A DNA stretch of 64,000 nucleotides from contig NZ_CBFIEO010000008.1 in assembly GCF_965661665.1 (NCBI RefSeq), positions 1 through 64,000 of the forward strand. Direction: 5' to 3'. The first letter of the stretch is position 1. Every line of letters starts with the position of its first letter. Of this stretch, positions 52,110-61,506 are shown piece after piece. Source of the DNA: Cognatiyoonia sp965661665 (GTDB taxonomy: Bacteria; Pseudomonadota; Alphaproteobacteria; Rhodobacterales; Rhodobacteraceae). The position numbers were made by a program, and so were the translations under genes. Under the pieces are notes generated by a model. That model saw nothing but the letters and a program-made list of their open reading frames with translations. It did no database searches and had not been told where the DNA came from.

Positions 52110-53852
52110 ATGAACCTTTTTGCTGATCTTCGCGCGACCGTGATTGCTGCCATTGATGTAATGGTGGCGGATGGCGCTTTGCCCGAAGGCTTGAACACGG
52201 CGGCCGTGACGGTGGAGCCGCCGCGCGACCCGCTTCATGGGGATATGGCGACGAATGCGGCGATGGTGCTGGCAAAACCCGCCAAGATGAACCCGCGCCA
52301 AATTGCCGAAGGCTTAGCGGCAAAACTGGCCGACGATCCTGCTGTGACAACTGCGGATGTCGCTGGCCCCGGCTTTATCAACCTGCGGCTTACGACCGGT
52401 GAATGGCACAAGGTGATTGCGGCCGCGCTCGGGCAAGACGGCTATGGTCAGTCTGACATGGGCGCAGGTCAGAAAATGATGGTCGAATACGTCTCCGCCA
52501 ATCCGACGGGTCCACTGCATGTGGGCCACACGCGGGGCGCTGTCTTTGGTGACGCTTTGGCAAGCTTGCTCGACTATGCGGGCTTTGACGTCATGCGGGA
52601 GTATTACATCAACGACGGCGGCGCGCAGGTCGATGTCTTGGCGAGGTCAGTTTACTTGCGGTATCTCGAAGCACACGGGCAAGAGGTTGCGTTTGAGGAT
52701 GGCACCTATCCGGGTGACTACCTGATCCCAGTTGGGCAGGCCTTGAAAGACAAGGTTGGCGACAAATTTGTCGACAAGGGAGAGAAGTTCTGGCTCGAAG
52801 AAATTCGGGACTACGCGACCGAGGCGATGATGGACCTTATCCGTGATGATCTGGCCCAGCTTGGCATCAAGATGGATGTGTTTTTCTCCGAAAAGTCGCT
52901 CTACGGCACGGGGCGGATCGAAGATGCGATCCAGTCGCTCAAGGACAAGGGCTTGATTTATGAGGGCGTGCTGGAGCCGCCAAAGGGCAAAGTGCCTGAG
53001 GATTGGGAGCCGCGGGAGCAGACGCTCTTCAAATCCACCGAGTATGGCGACGATGTAGATCGGCCAGTTCAGAAGTCAGACGGCGCTTGGACCTATTTCG
53101 CGCCCGACATTGCGTATCACTATGATAAGGTTCAGCGTGGCTTTGACCAGTTAATCGACGTCTTTGGTGCGGACCACGGCGGCTATGTCAAACGGATGAA
53201 GGCGGCGGTTGCGGCTTTGTCGGATGAGAAAGTGCCGCTCGATATCAAGCTGACGCAGTTGGTGAAGCTCTATAAGAACGGGGAACCGCTAAAGATGTCC
53301 AAACGGGCAGGGACGTTCATCACCCTGCGCGATGTGGTGGAGCAGGTGGGCCCAGACGTGACCCGCTTCAACATGCTGACGCGGAAGAACGACGCGCCGC
53401 TCGATTTCGATTTCGACAAGGTGACGGAGCAGTCGAAGGACAACCCCGTTTTCTATGTTCAATACGGCCATGCACGGGTCAATTCCAGTCTGCGGAAGGC
53501 GGCCGACGAAGGGTTCGATGTCAGCAATGAGGCGCTTAAGGCTGCTGATCTGACCTTGATCACGCATGAGGCCGACATCGCTTTGGCCAAAAAATTGAGC
53601 GAATGGCCTCGGCTGATCGAGATTGCTGCCAAAGGGCATGAACCGCACCGCATCGCCTTCTACCTTTATGATTTGGCCTCCGAATTCCACGGGCTTTGGA
53701 ACAAAGGCAAAGACGATCCGTCGCTGCGGTTCGTGCAAACGGGTGACATTGCCACAACACAAGCGAAAATCGCGCTGATCCGTGCCGTACAGCTTGTTAT
53801 TGCATCCGGCTTGGGTATTTTGGGTGTAACTCCAGCGAAAGAGATGCGCTAA
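52110..53852 (+). CDS. argS: Arginyl-tRNA synthetase
   Basis: This is a class I aminoacyl-tRNA synthetase of 580 residues. The HIGH-like motif is in ANPTGPLHVGHTRGAV, and the KMSKS loop appears as LKMSKRAGTF. The N-terminal Add1 domain and C-terminal anticodon-binding domain are present. It heads a run of five same-strand genes with SPOR, nagZ, scpA and scpB, a typical roseobacter order. Confidence 0.98.
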   Translation: MNLFADLRATVIAAIDVMVADGALPEGLNTAAVTVEPPRDPLHGDMATNAAMVLAKPAKMNPRQIAEGLAAKLADDPAVTTADVAGPGFINLRLTTGEWHKVIAAALGQDGYGQSDMGAGQKMMVEYVSANPTGPLHVGHTRGAVFGDALASLLDYAGFDVMREYYINDGGAQVDVLARSVYLRYLEAHGQEVAFEDGTYPGDYLIPVGQALKDKVGDKFVDKGEKFWLEEIRDYATEAMMDLIRDDLAQLGIKMDVFFSEKSLYGTGRIEDAIQSLKDKGLIYEGVLEPPKGKVPEDWEPREQTLFKSTEYGDDVDRPVQKSDGAWTYFAPDIAYHYDKVQRGFDQLIDVFGADHGGYVKRMKAAVAALSDEKVPLDIKLTQLVKLYKNGEPLKMSKRAGTFITLRDVVEQVGPDVTRFNMLTRKNDAPLDFDFDKVTEQSKDNPVFYVQYGHARVNSSLRKAADEGFDVSNEALKAADLTLITHEADIALAKKLSEWPRLIEIAAKGHEPHRIAFYLYDLASEFHGLWNKGKDDPSLRFVQTGDIATTQAKIALIRAVQLVIASGLGILGVTPAKEMR

Positions 53853-53918
53853 CGCACAGACCGCTGGTCGAGCAAATCCCAAAGAGGTCCAAAAGGGCCC
53901 AAGCGGAATGAGGCAAAG

Positions 53919-54890
53919 ATGGCGGTTTATGACAACGGGGCGCAGCCCTTTTCCCGAAGCGCAGGAACTTTCGTAAATTTTGCAGCAGCGACGTGTTCGC
54001 TCGCGCTGATGGTTGGCGTGGGTATCTGGAGCTATGAGCTGATCAAACGGGACGTGTCCGGCATTCCGGTGGTGCGAGCCGTCGAAGGTGACATGCGCGT
54101 GGCCCCCGAGAACCCTGGCGGTGAGATCGCAGATCATGCTGGCCTGTCGGTCAATGATGTGGCTGCAGAGGGTACGGCTGGAGAGTTCGAAGACACTCTA
54201 TTGCTGGCCCCACGAACGCAAGACCTTGCCGCCGAAGATCTGACAGCTGAACCGGAAACGGAGCTTGAAGCCACGTCGGTGTCTTTAACGGGCGAAGTTG
54301 CACCGCATACGCGCTCCTCCATGACAGCCGATGCAGTCTTGGCCTTGGCGGACCGCATCGCAACTGGCGCCGCACCTTTGACGGAGTTGGAAGATGGCAC
54401 TGCTGTTGAGCCGGTTCTGGCGATCGATGGTGAGGCTGTCGAGGAAGAGCTGGTCTTGATCGCAGCGACGGTGCCTGGTGTGTCGACATCCCTGCGCCCG
54501 TTTGTGCGCCCTGCATCTTTGCGCATTACGGCCGCCGCTGTCGATGTTGATGAGGCGGTGGCAGCAGCATTGGCATCCGCCACCGCGAACTTCGGCCCGA
54601 ACAATGCAGAGGTTTCCGTGATGTCGGCGGACCTGCCTGTTGGAACGAATTTGGCGCAGCTTGGTGCCTTCCCGACACCGCAAGCCGCGGCAGAGGTTTG
54701 GGCATCGCTCGAGGGGGAATTCGGCGATTATCTGGTGAGCAAGGAGCGGGTGATCCAACTGGCCACCCGTGGCGATGCGAGCTTCTATCGTCTGCGGGCG
54801 ATGGGCTTTACCGATCTGACAGATGCGCGCCGGTTCTGTGCTGCGCTTGAGGCGGGTAAAGCGGAATGTATCCCCGTCGTGGTGCGGTAA
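53919..54890 (+). CDS. SPOR-domain membrane protein
   Basis: This protein has 323 residues. A single helix near residues 20-45 (AAATCSLALMVGVGIWSYEL) anchors it. A long Ala/Glu/Thr-rich linker follows, and a C-terminal SPOR domain starts near LGAFPTPQAAAEVW and ends CIPVVVR. SPOR domains bind denuded glycan strands at the septum. Its TAA stop touches the GTG of nagZ, so they are coupled. Confidence 0.9.
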   Translation: MAVYDNGAQPFSRSAGTFVNFAAATCSLALMVGVGIWSYELIKRDVSGIPVVRAVEGDMRVAPENPGGEIADHAGLSVNDVAAEGTAGEFEDTLLLAPRTQDLAAEDLTAEPETELEATSVSLTGEVAPHTRSSMTADAVLALADRIATGAAPLTELEDGTAVEPVLAIDGEAVEEELVLIAATVPGVSTSLRPFVRPASLRITAAAVDVDEAVAAALASATANFGPNNAEVSVMSADLPVGTNLAQLGAFPTPQAAAEVWASLEGEFGDYLVSKERVIQLATRGDASFYRLRAMGFTDLTDARRFCAALEAGKAECIPVVVR

Positions 54891-55880
54891 GTGCCGCACG
54901 GCGCGACAATCCTTGCGCCATTGGGGCTGTCCCTCAGCGACACCGAAGCACAGTTCTTTCGAGAGGCTGATCCTTGGGGCTTTATCCTTTTTGCGCGGAA
55001 TGTTGAGACGCCAGATCAGCTTCGTGCGTTGACGGATGCTTTGCGCACGGAAGTCGGTCGTCACGCCCCGATTTTTGTCGATCAAGAGGGTGGGCGCGTG
55101 CAACGGATGCGTGCTCCGCACTGGCGGGAGTATCTGCCAGCCTTGGATCAGATGCAGCGCGCATCAGACCCGATCCGCGCCCAGTGGCTGCGCAATCGCC
55201 TGATCGCTGCGGAGCTGATGGCGGTCGGAATCGACGGGAATTGCGCGCCCTTGGCCGACGTGCTTGAGCCTGAAACGCACGCTGTTCTGGCGAACCGGTT
55301 GTACGGCGCAAGCGTTGAGGCAGTAGTCGATGCCGCGCGGACCTGTGCGGAGGCATTTTGCGCGGGCGGCGTGCTTCCGGTCCTGAAACATCTGCCGGGG
55401 TACGGACGTGCGTATGTGGACAGTCATGTCGATGTACCGCGCGTCAGTGCGTCGATTGCCGAGCTTTGGGAACGCGACTTCCGTGCCTTCGTTGACCTCA
55501 ATGATTTGCCGATAGGGATGACAGCGCATGTGATCTACGAGGCGATTGACCCAGACCAACCCGCAACATTGTCAGCCAAAATGATTGACCTGATACGTCG
55601 GGAGATTGGCTTCGACGGTTTGTTGATGACGGATGATATCTCGATGGGTGCTTTGTCTGGATCGCTTTCAGACCGAACGACAAGCGCAATCACCGCAGGC
55701 TGTGACATCGTCTTGCACTGCAACGGCGTGTTGTCTGAGATGCAGGATGTGGTTGCCGCAGCAGGTACCTTAATCGCCGACAGCATGCGCCGCGCAGATC
55801 AGGCTTTGACCACACGACAGCCCGCTTCGCCGATTGACATTTCGACCTGTGCGGCGGAACTTGAGGCGCTGCTGGCATAA
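54891..55880 (+). CDS. nagZ: Beta-N-acetylglucosaminidase NagZ
   Basis: This GH3 enzyme removes GlcNAc from muropeptides in peptidoglycan recycling. It has 329 residues. Motifs are FVDQEGGRVQRMRA, LKHLPGYGRAYVDSHVDVP (DSH is the catalytic dyad) and GLLMTDDISMGAL with the nucleophile Asp. In most NagZ proteins the loop reads KH-x-PGH-G, and here Tyr replaces that His. It begins with GTG immediately after the SPOR stop. Confidence 0.94.
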   Translation: MPHGATILAPLGLSLSDTEAQFFREADPWGFILFARNVETPDQLRALTDALRTEVGRHAPIFVDQEGGRVQRMRAPHWREYLPALDQMQRASDPIRAQWLRNRLIAAELMAVGIDGNCAPLADVLEPETHAVLANRLYGASVEAVVDAARTCAEAFCAGGVLPVLKHLPGYGRAYVDSHVDVPRVSASIAELWERDFRAFVDLNDLPIGMTAHVIYEAIDPDQPATLSAKMIDLIRREIGFDGLLMTDDISMGALSGSLSDRTTSAITAGCDIVLHCNGVLSEMQDVVAAAGTLIADSMRRADQALTTRQPASPIDISTCAAELEALLA

Positions 55881-55893
55881 GGGCCAATCCGAG

Positions 55894-56685
55894 ATGGGCG
55901 AAGAGTTTTCCGAAGACGTGGTAAGCGTCGCCGACCGCGTTGCGGCGGAGGCTCTGATAGTGGATGTCGGGGCGTTTGAAGGGCCGCTCGATCTGCTGTT
56001 GACGTTAAGCCGGACCCAAAAGGTCGATCTGCGTCAAATCTCCATCCTCGCATTGGCCGAACAGTACTTGGCCTTTGTCGAACGTGCCAAAGCGCTGCGG
56101 TTGGAATTGGCGGCAGACTACCTGGTGATGGCTGCTTGGCTGGCATTCCTGAAATCGCGTTTGCTGCTGCCGCCCGATCCGGCGGAGGAGGGACCGTCAG
56201 GCGAAGAACTTGCCGCGCATCTGGCGTTTCAGTTAGAGCGGTTGGAGGCAATGCGCAAGGTTGCTGCGCAGTTGATGGCGCGGGATCAGTTGGGGCGCGA
56301 TTTCTTTGCACGCGGGATTACCGAAGATGTGCAGCGCACCCGCCGCGTGACCTATACCGCGACGCTGATGGACCTGATGCAAGGCTATGCGCGGATCAGG
56401 ACCAAGGATGAATTCCGCCCCTTCGTTATGGACCGTGAAGAGGTCATGACGATGGAAGAGGCTTTGGGCCGTCTGCGCAAGGTCATTGGATTTGCGGGAG
56501 AGTGGACGGATTTGACAAGCTATTTGCCCGAGGGCTGGAACAAGAGCCCGATGATGCGCCGCACCGTGACCGCGTCGACTTTTGCAGCAACGCTGGAACT
56601 GGCGAAAGAGGGTAAGCTCGAACTGCGCCAAGGCGGCACGTTCGAGCCGATTGAGATACGAAAAAAGGACCCTGGGGATGTCTGA
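55894..56685 (+). CDS. scpA: Segregation and condensation protein A
   Basis: ScpA is the kleisin of the SMC-ScpAB chromosome condensation complex. It has 263 residues. The N-terminal SMC-binding region contains FEGPLDLLLTLSRTQKVDLR and ISILALAEQYLAFVERAK. The C-terminal winged helix is in the last 70 residues. The ATG at 55894 is used; an upstream frame is not conserved. It overlaps scpB by 8 nt. Confidence 0.96.
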   Translation: MGEEFSEDVVSVADRVAAEALIVDVGAFEGPLDLLLTLSRTQKVDLRQISILALAEQYLAFVERAKALRLELAADYLVMAAWLAFLKSRLLLPPDPAEEGPSGEELAAHLAFQLERLEAMRKVAAQLMARDQLGRDFFARGITEDVQRTRRVTYTATLMDLMQGYARIRTKDEFRPFVMDREEVMTMEEALGRLRKVIGFAGEWTDLTSYLPEGWNKSPMMRRTVTASTFAATLELAKEGKLELRQGGTFEPIEIRKKDPGDV

Positions 56686-57331
56686 AGAGACGCAAGAAGA
56701 AAGCCTGTTCGAAGCGCCACCGATGGCGGAGCAAGAGCGCATGGTCGAAGCGATACTCTTTGCGACGGCGGAGCCTGTGTCGATCAAGGAACTGACAGGC
56801 CGGATGCCGCACGGGTGTGAACCATCGGAGGCGTTGCAGCATTTGCGTAAGCGCTACGAAGGGCGTGGTGTGCAACTGGTCAAGACTGGCGATGCTTGGG
56901 CGTTCCGCACGGCAGGCGATCTTGGGTTCTTGATGCAGAAAGAAACAGTGGAGGTGCGCAAGCTTTCCCGTGCGGCGATCGAGACTTTGGCCATCGTGGC
57001 CTACCACCAGCCCGTGACACGGGCAGAGATTGAGGAAATCCGTGGCGTGAGCGTCAGCCGAGGCACCATCGACCAGCTCATCGAATTGGAGTGGATCCGT
57101 TTTGGCCGCCGTCGCATGACACCGGGTCGACCAGTCACGTTTGTGGTGACGCAAGACTTCCTGGACCACTTCGGGCTTGAGAACGCGCGCGACTTGCCCG
57201 GATTGAAAGAGCTCCGGTCCGCCGGCCTTTTAGAGAGCCGACCGCCGCCTGGTGTGGAAGCGGAAGAAGACGCGGACGAAGATGACGACACGCCCGATAT
57301 GTTTGTCCCATCTCCGGAAGAGGAAAGCTAG
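56678..57331 (+). CDS. scpB: Segregation and condensation protein B
   Basis: ScpB binds the ScpA middle region. It has 217 residues with two winged helices: MVEAILFATAEPVSIKELTG and LSRAAIETLAIVAYHQPVTR with EIEEIRGVSVSRGTIDQLIE. An acidic C-terminal tail follows (EEDADEDDDTPD). It is the last gene of the argS-led run, with a terminator after it. Confidence 0.96.
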   Translation: MSEETQEESLFEAPPMAEQERMVEAILFATAEPVSIKELTGRMPHGCEPSEALQHLRKRYEGRGVQLVKTGDAWAFRTAGDLGFLMQKETVEVRKLSRAAIETLAIVAYHQPVTRAEIEEIRGVSVSRGTIDQLIELEWIRFGRRRMTPGRPVTFVVTQDFLDHFGLENARDLPGLKELRSAGLLESRPPPGVEAEEDADEDDDTPDMFVPSPEEES

Positions 57332-57349
57332 TTTCTAAGAAATGAAAGG

Positions 57350-57370
57350 AGGCCCCTAAGGGCCTTTGTT
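57350..57370 (+). terminator. Rho-independent terminator after scpB
   Basis: AGGCCC-CTAA-GGGCCT forms a 6-bp stem with a 4-nt loop followed by TTGTT. It lies 18 nt after the scpB stop. Confidence 0.75.
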
Positions 57371-57390
57371 CGTTAGTGCTGGAGCCTCGC

Positions 57391-57891
57391 TTAACTTTGC
57401 CGACGTTTGACCGCGGCTAAGCTACCGAATGCCGCTAGCATAAGCCAACCGGCCGTAGGCAAGGGTACTGGCGCGACGTCAGCTGTCCAGAATGAGATGT
57501 GGGACACATTTGGCCGGCTACCGCCGTTGCTCAGGATACCTAAAGTTGACCAACTTCCACTGACAGCCCCGCCGACGTCGTCAAATGCGAAGGAATTCGC
57601 AGCGTAGACAGTAATATAATCGATGCCGACTTGTGCAACGGTCGCCCACGTGCCGCTATTGCCGCCCATACCGGTTAAATTAAAAAGTCCCGAATCATCA
57701 GCAGACTTGCCGTAAAACTCGACATCGATGGCTCCACTGGTCACGGCCAAAAGCGCAGCTTCGACTGCTGCTTCAGGATCACCCCCATCAGAATTCGAGT
57801 ACACGCTATCGCCGCCGCCTGGGTAAGCATCCCCAGTGCCGGATATACATCCATCTCTGATGAACCCGTCAAAGAAAGCAGAGAATTGGGT
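57391..57891 (-). pseudogene. VPLPA-CTERM surface protein, N-terminus lost
   Basis: The C-terminus PVPLPTAGWLMLAAFGSLAA followed by KRRQS is a VPLPA-CTERM sorting signal: a Pro-rich motif, a helix and a basic tail. The preceding part is Gly/Ser/Asn-rich with a jelly-roll look (GGDSVYSNSDGGDP). The reading frame upstream runs without a break directly into the TAG stop of the deaminase gene. There is no ATG and no signal peptide. It is therefore the C-terminal remnant of an exported protein whose start was lost. Confidence 0.68.
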
Positions 57892-58983
57892 CTAGTCGCG
57901 AGAGGCGTTTGTTCGAAAATGCTTCGACAGCTTCAGCCCCTGTCCTTGATAATTAGATTTAATCTCACGGCCATAAAGCGCGTCCGGCATTGCAGCCATG
58001 TGCTCATATACCAGGCGTCCGACAATCTGACCGTGCTCCAAGACGAAGGGTGCTTCGTGGCAGCGGACCTCTAGCACACCGCGGGATCCGGCACCGCCTG
58101 CCTCCGCATATCCAAAGCCTGGATCAAAAAAGCCAGCGTAATGCACGCGGAACTCGCCGACCATGGCGAGGTAGGGGGCCATTTCGGCGGCTTGCATCGG
58201 CGGGATCACAATCGCTTCGCGGCTGACGAGTATGTAGAATGCACCGGGGTCGAGGATGATCCAACCTTGGTCGGTGTGAACCTCTTCCCAATACTCGGCA
58301 GGGTCATAATGATCAAGATTGCGCAGGTCGATGACACCCGTGTGCGGCTTGGCGCGGTAGCCGACGAGCGTGCCGTCTTTCGGCTTCAGGTCGACAGAAA
58401 AGCCAAGGCCATCGGAAATGACCGCATCCGTGTCCACAATGGGTGTTTTGGCATGTAGTGCCCGCAGAGCGTCATCATCCATGAAGGTGCAGCCTTGGCG
58501 GAAAATGATTTGGTTCAGCATCTGGCCTGGGGTTGCGACAACGCTGAAGGAGCGTGGGCAAATCTCCACATAAAGTGGGCCGTCGTAGCCGTCAGGGACG
58601 CGGTCAAATTCCTCGCCTTTGTCGGTGATGATGCGGGTCAGCAAATCAAGCCGCCCGATGGACGATTTCGCGCTCGCCGCGGCCGTCATGCCTTTGGGCA
58701 GCGACAATCGCTCCATCAGCGGCACAACGTAAACGCAACCCTTCTCCAGCACGGCACCGCCTTCCAGCTCCACCGCGTGCATCTGAAAATCGGCAAGACG
58801 CTCCCCAACTGTGCGGTTGGGGCCTGCGAGGAAGGACGCGCGGACGCGGTAGGCGACGTCGCCAAGGCGGAGGTCGAGCGAGGCGGGCTGTATTTGACCG
58901 TCGGTGATGTCTTGGCTGGCGGCAATACCGCCCGAAGCGATCAAATCGCGGATCTGATGATCGGCCAAAACGCCATTGGTCAT
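57892..58983 (-). CDS. dcd: 2'-Deoxycytidine 5'-triphosphate deaminase, long form
   Basis: This 363-residue protein has two Dcd-like halves, as in alphaproteobacterial dCTP deaminases. They contain GQIQPASLDLRLGDVAYRVR and, in the second half, SREAIVIPPMQAAEMAPYLA. It supplies dUTP for thymidylate synthesis. The start is MTNGVLADHQIRDLI. The C-terminus ends LKLSKHFRTNASRD, and the stop abuts the VPLPA fragment in frame. Confidence 0.92.
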   Translation of the reverse strand: MTNGVLADHQIRDLIASGGIAASQDITDGQIQPASLDLRLGDVAYRVRASFLAGPNRTVGERLADFQMHAVELEGGAVLEKGCVYVVPLMERLSLPKGMTAAASAKSSIGRLDLLTRIITDKGEEFDRVPDGYDGPLYVEICPRSFSVVATPGQMLNQIIFRQGCTFMDDDALRALHAKTPIVDTDAVISDGLGFSVDLKPKDGTLVGYRAKPHTGVIDLRNLDHYDPAEYWEEVHTDQGWIILDPGAFYILVSREAIVIPPMQAAEMAPYLAMVGEFRVHYAGFFDPGFGYAEAGGAGSRGVLEVRCHEAPFVLEHGQIVGRLVYEHMAAMPDALYGREIKSNYQGQGLKLSKHFRTNASRD

Positions 58984-59050
58984 AGGTCTTCCCCCAAGTG
59001 CGGCTTAGCAAAACGCCCGCCGCGTTTTTCACGCAAGCGGGCGATGTTGC

Positions 59051-59127
59051 TGGTCGGGCTAGCAGGACTTGAACCTGCGACCTTCCGTCCCCCAGACGGA
59101 CGCGCTACCAGGCTGCGCCATAGCCCG
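59051..59127 (-). tRNA. tRNA-Pro (anticodon GGG)
   Basis: The minus strand folds as a full cloverleaf with a CGGGCTA/TAGCCCG acceptor stem. The D arm contains GCGCAGCCTGGTAGCGC. The anticodon stem TCCGT/ACGGA closes the loop CTGGGGG, which reads GGG. The T arm is GCAGG-TTCAAGT-CCTGC. CCA is encoded at the 3' end (59051-59053). Confidence 0.96.
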
Positions 59128-59200
59128 ACGTGACGATGTGTTTATCGAATTTGACCGCTGGGGCAAGCGGGAAATAGGGGCAGGCGGTGCGGGCCAGGGA

Positions 59201-60217
59201 CTACCCGCGCCGCCGCCCACGCCGGGCAGGGCGAGCCGGCGCGTTTCCATCAGTTCCATCGGATTCAGATGAGAAGCCGCCAAGGGCCGATGAAATCTGT
59301 TCGAGTGTCGGTGTGTCACCGCATGGGCGCGTCTCCAACGCCTCGCGCATTTTGCGCAAATGTTCCGGCGTTGTGCCGCAGCACCCACCGATGATTGTTG
59401 CCCCTGAGTCGCGGGCCAGAACGGCATAGTCACCCATCAGTTCCGGCGTTCCGTCATAGTGGATGTGACCGTCGTGGTATTTTGGGATGCCCGCATTGCC
59501 CTTGGCAATGATAGGGGTGGTGGTGCCCGCTTCTTTGAAGCCGCGCACGGTTCGGAGCAGGTCAGATGCGCCGACACCGCAATTGGCACCAAAGGCCACT
59601 GGCGCATTGGTTATCTTTCCAACTTGCTTGGTCAGGTCTTTGGAGGTCAGGCCCATCATGGTACGTCCGGCGGTGTCAAAGCTCATCGTGCCGCACCACG
59701 GCATATCGGCAAGGGCAAAGGCCTCTGCCGCTGCCTTGAATTCTTCGATTGCGCTGATCGTCTCGACCCAAAGCACGTCCGCGCTGCCGGCTTTCAAACC
59801 TTCGGCTTGCTCATGAAACATTTCCACCGCGATTTCATGGGTGAGGGAGCCCATAGGCGCCATGATGTTGCCCGTTGGGCCGACGGAGCCTGCGACGATA
59901 ACAGGGCGACCGGCTTTATCTGCAATCTCCCGACCAATCTCGGCCCCGGCTTTGTTCAACTCATGAACGCGCTTTTCGCCGTTGTGGAGTTTGAGGCGGG
60001 AGGCGTTGCCGCCGAATGTGTTTGTCAAAAACAAATCGCTGCCCGCGTCGACAGACCCTTTGTAGAGCGCATGGATGCGATCGGGGTGGTCCACGTTCCA
60101 GAACTCTGGCGCATCACCCGATTCCAGCCCCATGTTGAATAGGTTCGTGCCCGTGGCCCCGTCAGCGAGGAGCCAGTCACGAAGAGCTAGTAGTTTGGAA
60201 AGCGGGTTGTCTGTCAT
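59201..60217 (-). CDS. bmt: Betaine-homocysteine S-methyltransferase type enzyme
   Basis: This is a zinc-dependent methyltransferase of 338 residues. It uses glycine betaine or a related donor to make methionine. The Zn ligands are Cys in VAFGANCGVGA and the CC pair in IIGGCCGTTPEH. The N-terminus is LLADGATGTNLFNMG. A basic tail (PARPARRGRRRG) is unusual. It lies downstream of the zeta gene on the same strand with a 107-nt gap. Confidence 0.92.
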   Translation of the reverse strand: MTDNPLSKLLALRDWLLADGATGTNLFNMGLESGDAPEFWNVDHPDRIHALYKGSVDAGSDLFLTNTFGGNASRLKLHNGEKRVHELNKAGAEIGREIADKAGRPVIVAGSVGPTGNIMAPMGSLTHEIAVEMFHEQAEGLKAGSADVLWVETISAIEEFKAAAEAFALADMPWCGTMSFDTAGRTMMGLTSKDLTKQVGKITNAPVAFGANCGVGASDLLRTVRGFKEAGTTTPIIAKGNAGIPKYHDGHIHYDGTPELMGDYAVLARDSGATIIGGCCGTTPEHLRKMREALETRPCGDTPTLEQISSALGGFSSESDGTDGNAPARPARRGRRRG

Positions 60218-60277
60218 GTCTCGGCCTATCTGGGAGGATCAACCGATGATATGCGCTGACTACTTTATAGGCGCAAA

Positions 60278-60303
60278 CTCATAATTATCATGAAGGTTAT
60301 GAG
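60278..60303. repeat. Inverted repeat CTCATAA-N12-TTATGAG
   Basis: This is a perfect 7-bp inverted repeat with a 12-nt centre in the gap before bmt. It may be an operator or part of a leader structure of bmt. I do not recognise a known SAM or SAH riboswitch here. Confidence 0.45.
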
Positions 60304-60324
60304 GTCTATTCATACTCAGAACTA

Positions 60325-60579
60325 CTACGTTTCGTACAGAAATTGCCCTTTCGCGAGCGCAAGAAGCTCATTCATCTTGGCGCGCACCTCTTCCTCGCTG
60401 GCGCGGCCGCCCAAATCATCCACGAATTTGGGCAGAACGTCCGCATTACCAGGTTCGGCGAAGTCAGCTTTGATCACCTCTTTCGCGTAATCGGAGATTT
60501 TGGAGCCGGTTTGGTCAGGCAGTTCAGCCGCCCAATGGCCAGGCAATTTGTTCCGAGGGGCTTCGGCCTTGAACATCAT
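60325..60579 (-). CDS. ATPase inhibitor zeta-type (DUF1476), N-terminally truncated
   Basis: This 84-residue protein matches the C-terminal part of the F1Fo-ATPase inhibitor zeta of alphaproteobacteria (about 105 residues): FKAEAPRNKLPGHWAAELP, SDYAKEVIKADFAEPG, LGGRASEEEVRAKMNELL. It starts at MMFKAEA. In other species the N-terminal 15-20 residues carry the inhibitory region. Upstream on the same strand is a stop, then KDR-AKFDHDEE, which looks like a shortened copy of that lost region. Either the gene is decaying or only the binding part is kept. Confidence 0.75.
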   Translation of the reverse strand: MMFKAEAPRNKLPGHWAAELPDQTGSKISDYAKEVIKADFAEPGNADVLPKFVDDLGGRASEEEVRAKMNELLALAKGQFLYET

Positions 60580-60730
60580 TTCCTCGTCATGGTCGAATTT
60601 GGCGCGATCCTTTCATTTAAGTGCCGTTATAATTTATATGGAAACGCTTGTGCTTGCCCGCAACGGATGGGTGTCGTATGAGGCGCTCAAAGTCGTGTCG
60701 CTGCTGATACGCATGGGGAAAGAGACGGGT

Positions 60731-61492
60731 ATGGCACGTCGTAAGATGATCTACGAAGGCAAGGCAAAAATCCTTTATGAAGGGCCTGAGCCGGGGACAT
60801 TTGTTCAATATTTTAAGGACGATGCGACCGCGTATAATGCTGAGAAGAAAGCCGTCATCGAAGGCAAAGGCGTGTTGAACAATCGCCTGTCCGAGTTTTT
60901 CATGATTGGTCTGCAAGGGATCGGCATTCCGACCCATTTCATCAAGCGCTTGAACATGCGGGAGCAATTGATCCGTCAGGTCGATATTGTGCCGCTTGAA
61001 GTGATCGTGCGAAATGTCGCTGCGGGCTCTATGGCCAAGCGGATGGGCATGGAAGAGGGGGCGGCACTGCCGCGTCCCATCGTAGAGTTTTCCTACAAAG
61101 ACGACAGCCTTGGCGATCCTTTGGTGCCAGAGGAGTACGTCATCGCATTCGGTTGGGCCTCTCAACAGGATTTGGACGACATCGTCAGCATGGCGTTACG
61201 CGTGAATGATTACATGTCAGGCCTGATGCACGGCGTTGGTATCAAGCTCATCGACTTCAAGCTGGAGTTTGGCCGCCTTTGGGATGGCGATTTTCAGCGA
61301 TTGGTTCTGGCGGATGAAATCAGCCCAGACAGCTGCCGTTTGTGGGACGTTGAAACCGGCCAAAGGCTTGATAAGGATGTGTTCCGCAAGGATTTGGGGA
61401 GCCTGTCTGACGCCTACACTGAAGTTGCCCGTCGCTTGGGTGTCCTGCCCAGCAACGTCACCCATTCGCCCAAGCCAACTCTGATTAACTGA
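60731..61492 (+). CDS. purC: SAICAR synthetase
   Basis: This enzyme joins aspartate to CAIR in purine synthesis. It has 253 residues. Motifs are KMIYEGKAKILYEGPEPGTF, FKDDATAYNAEKK, PLEVIVRNVAAGSMAKRMG and LIDFKLEFGR with DEISPDSCRLWD. The start is MARRKMIYEG. It heads purC-purS-purQ on this strand. Confidence 0.97.
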   Translation: MARRKMIYEGKAKILYEGPEPGTFVQYFKDDATAYNAEKKAVIEGKGVLNNRLSEFFMIGLQGIGIPTHFIKRLNMREQLIRQVDIVPLEVIVRNVAAGSMAKRMGMEEGAALPRPIVEFSYKDDSLGDPLVPEEYVIAFGWASQQDLDDIVSMALRVNDYMSGLMHGVGIKLIDFKLEFGRLWDGDFQRLVLADEISPDSCRLWDVETGQRLDKDVFRKDLGSLSDAYTEVARRLGVLPSNVTHSPKPTLIN

Positions 61493-61506
61493 AAGGTTTC
61501 AATGCT

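Noticed and set aside
60218..60324. SAM or SAH riboswitch upstream of the betaine-homocysteine methyltransferase
   Set aside because: There is an inverted repeat, but I could not match the core nucleotides of SAM-II, SAM-SAH or SAH riboswitches.
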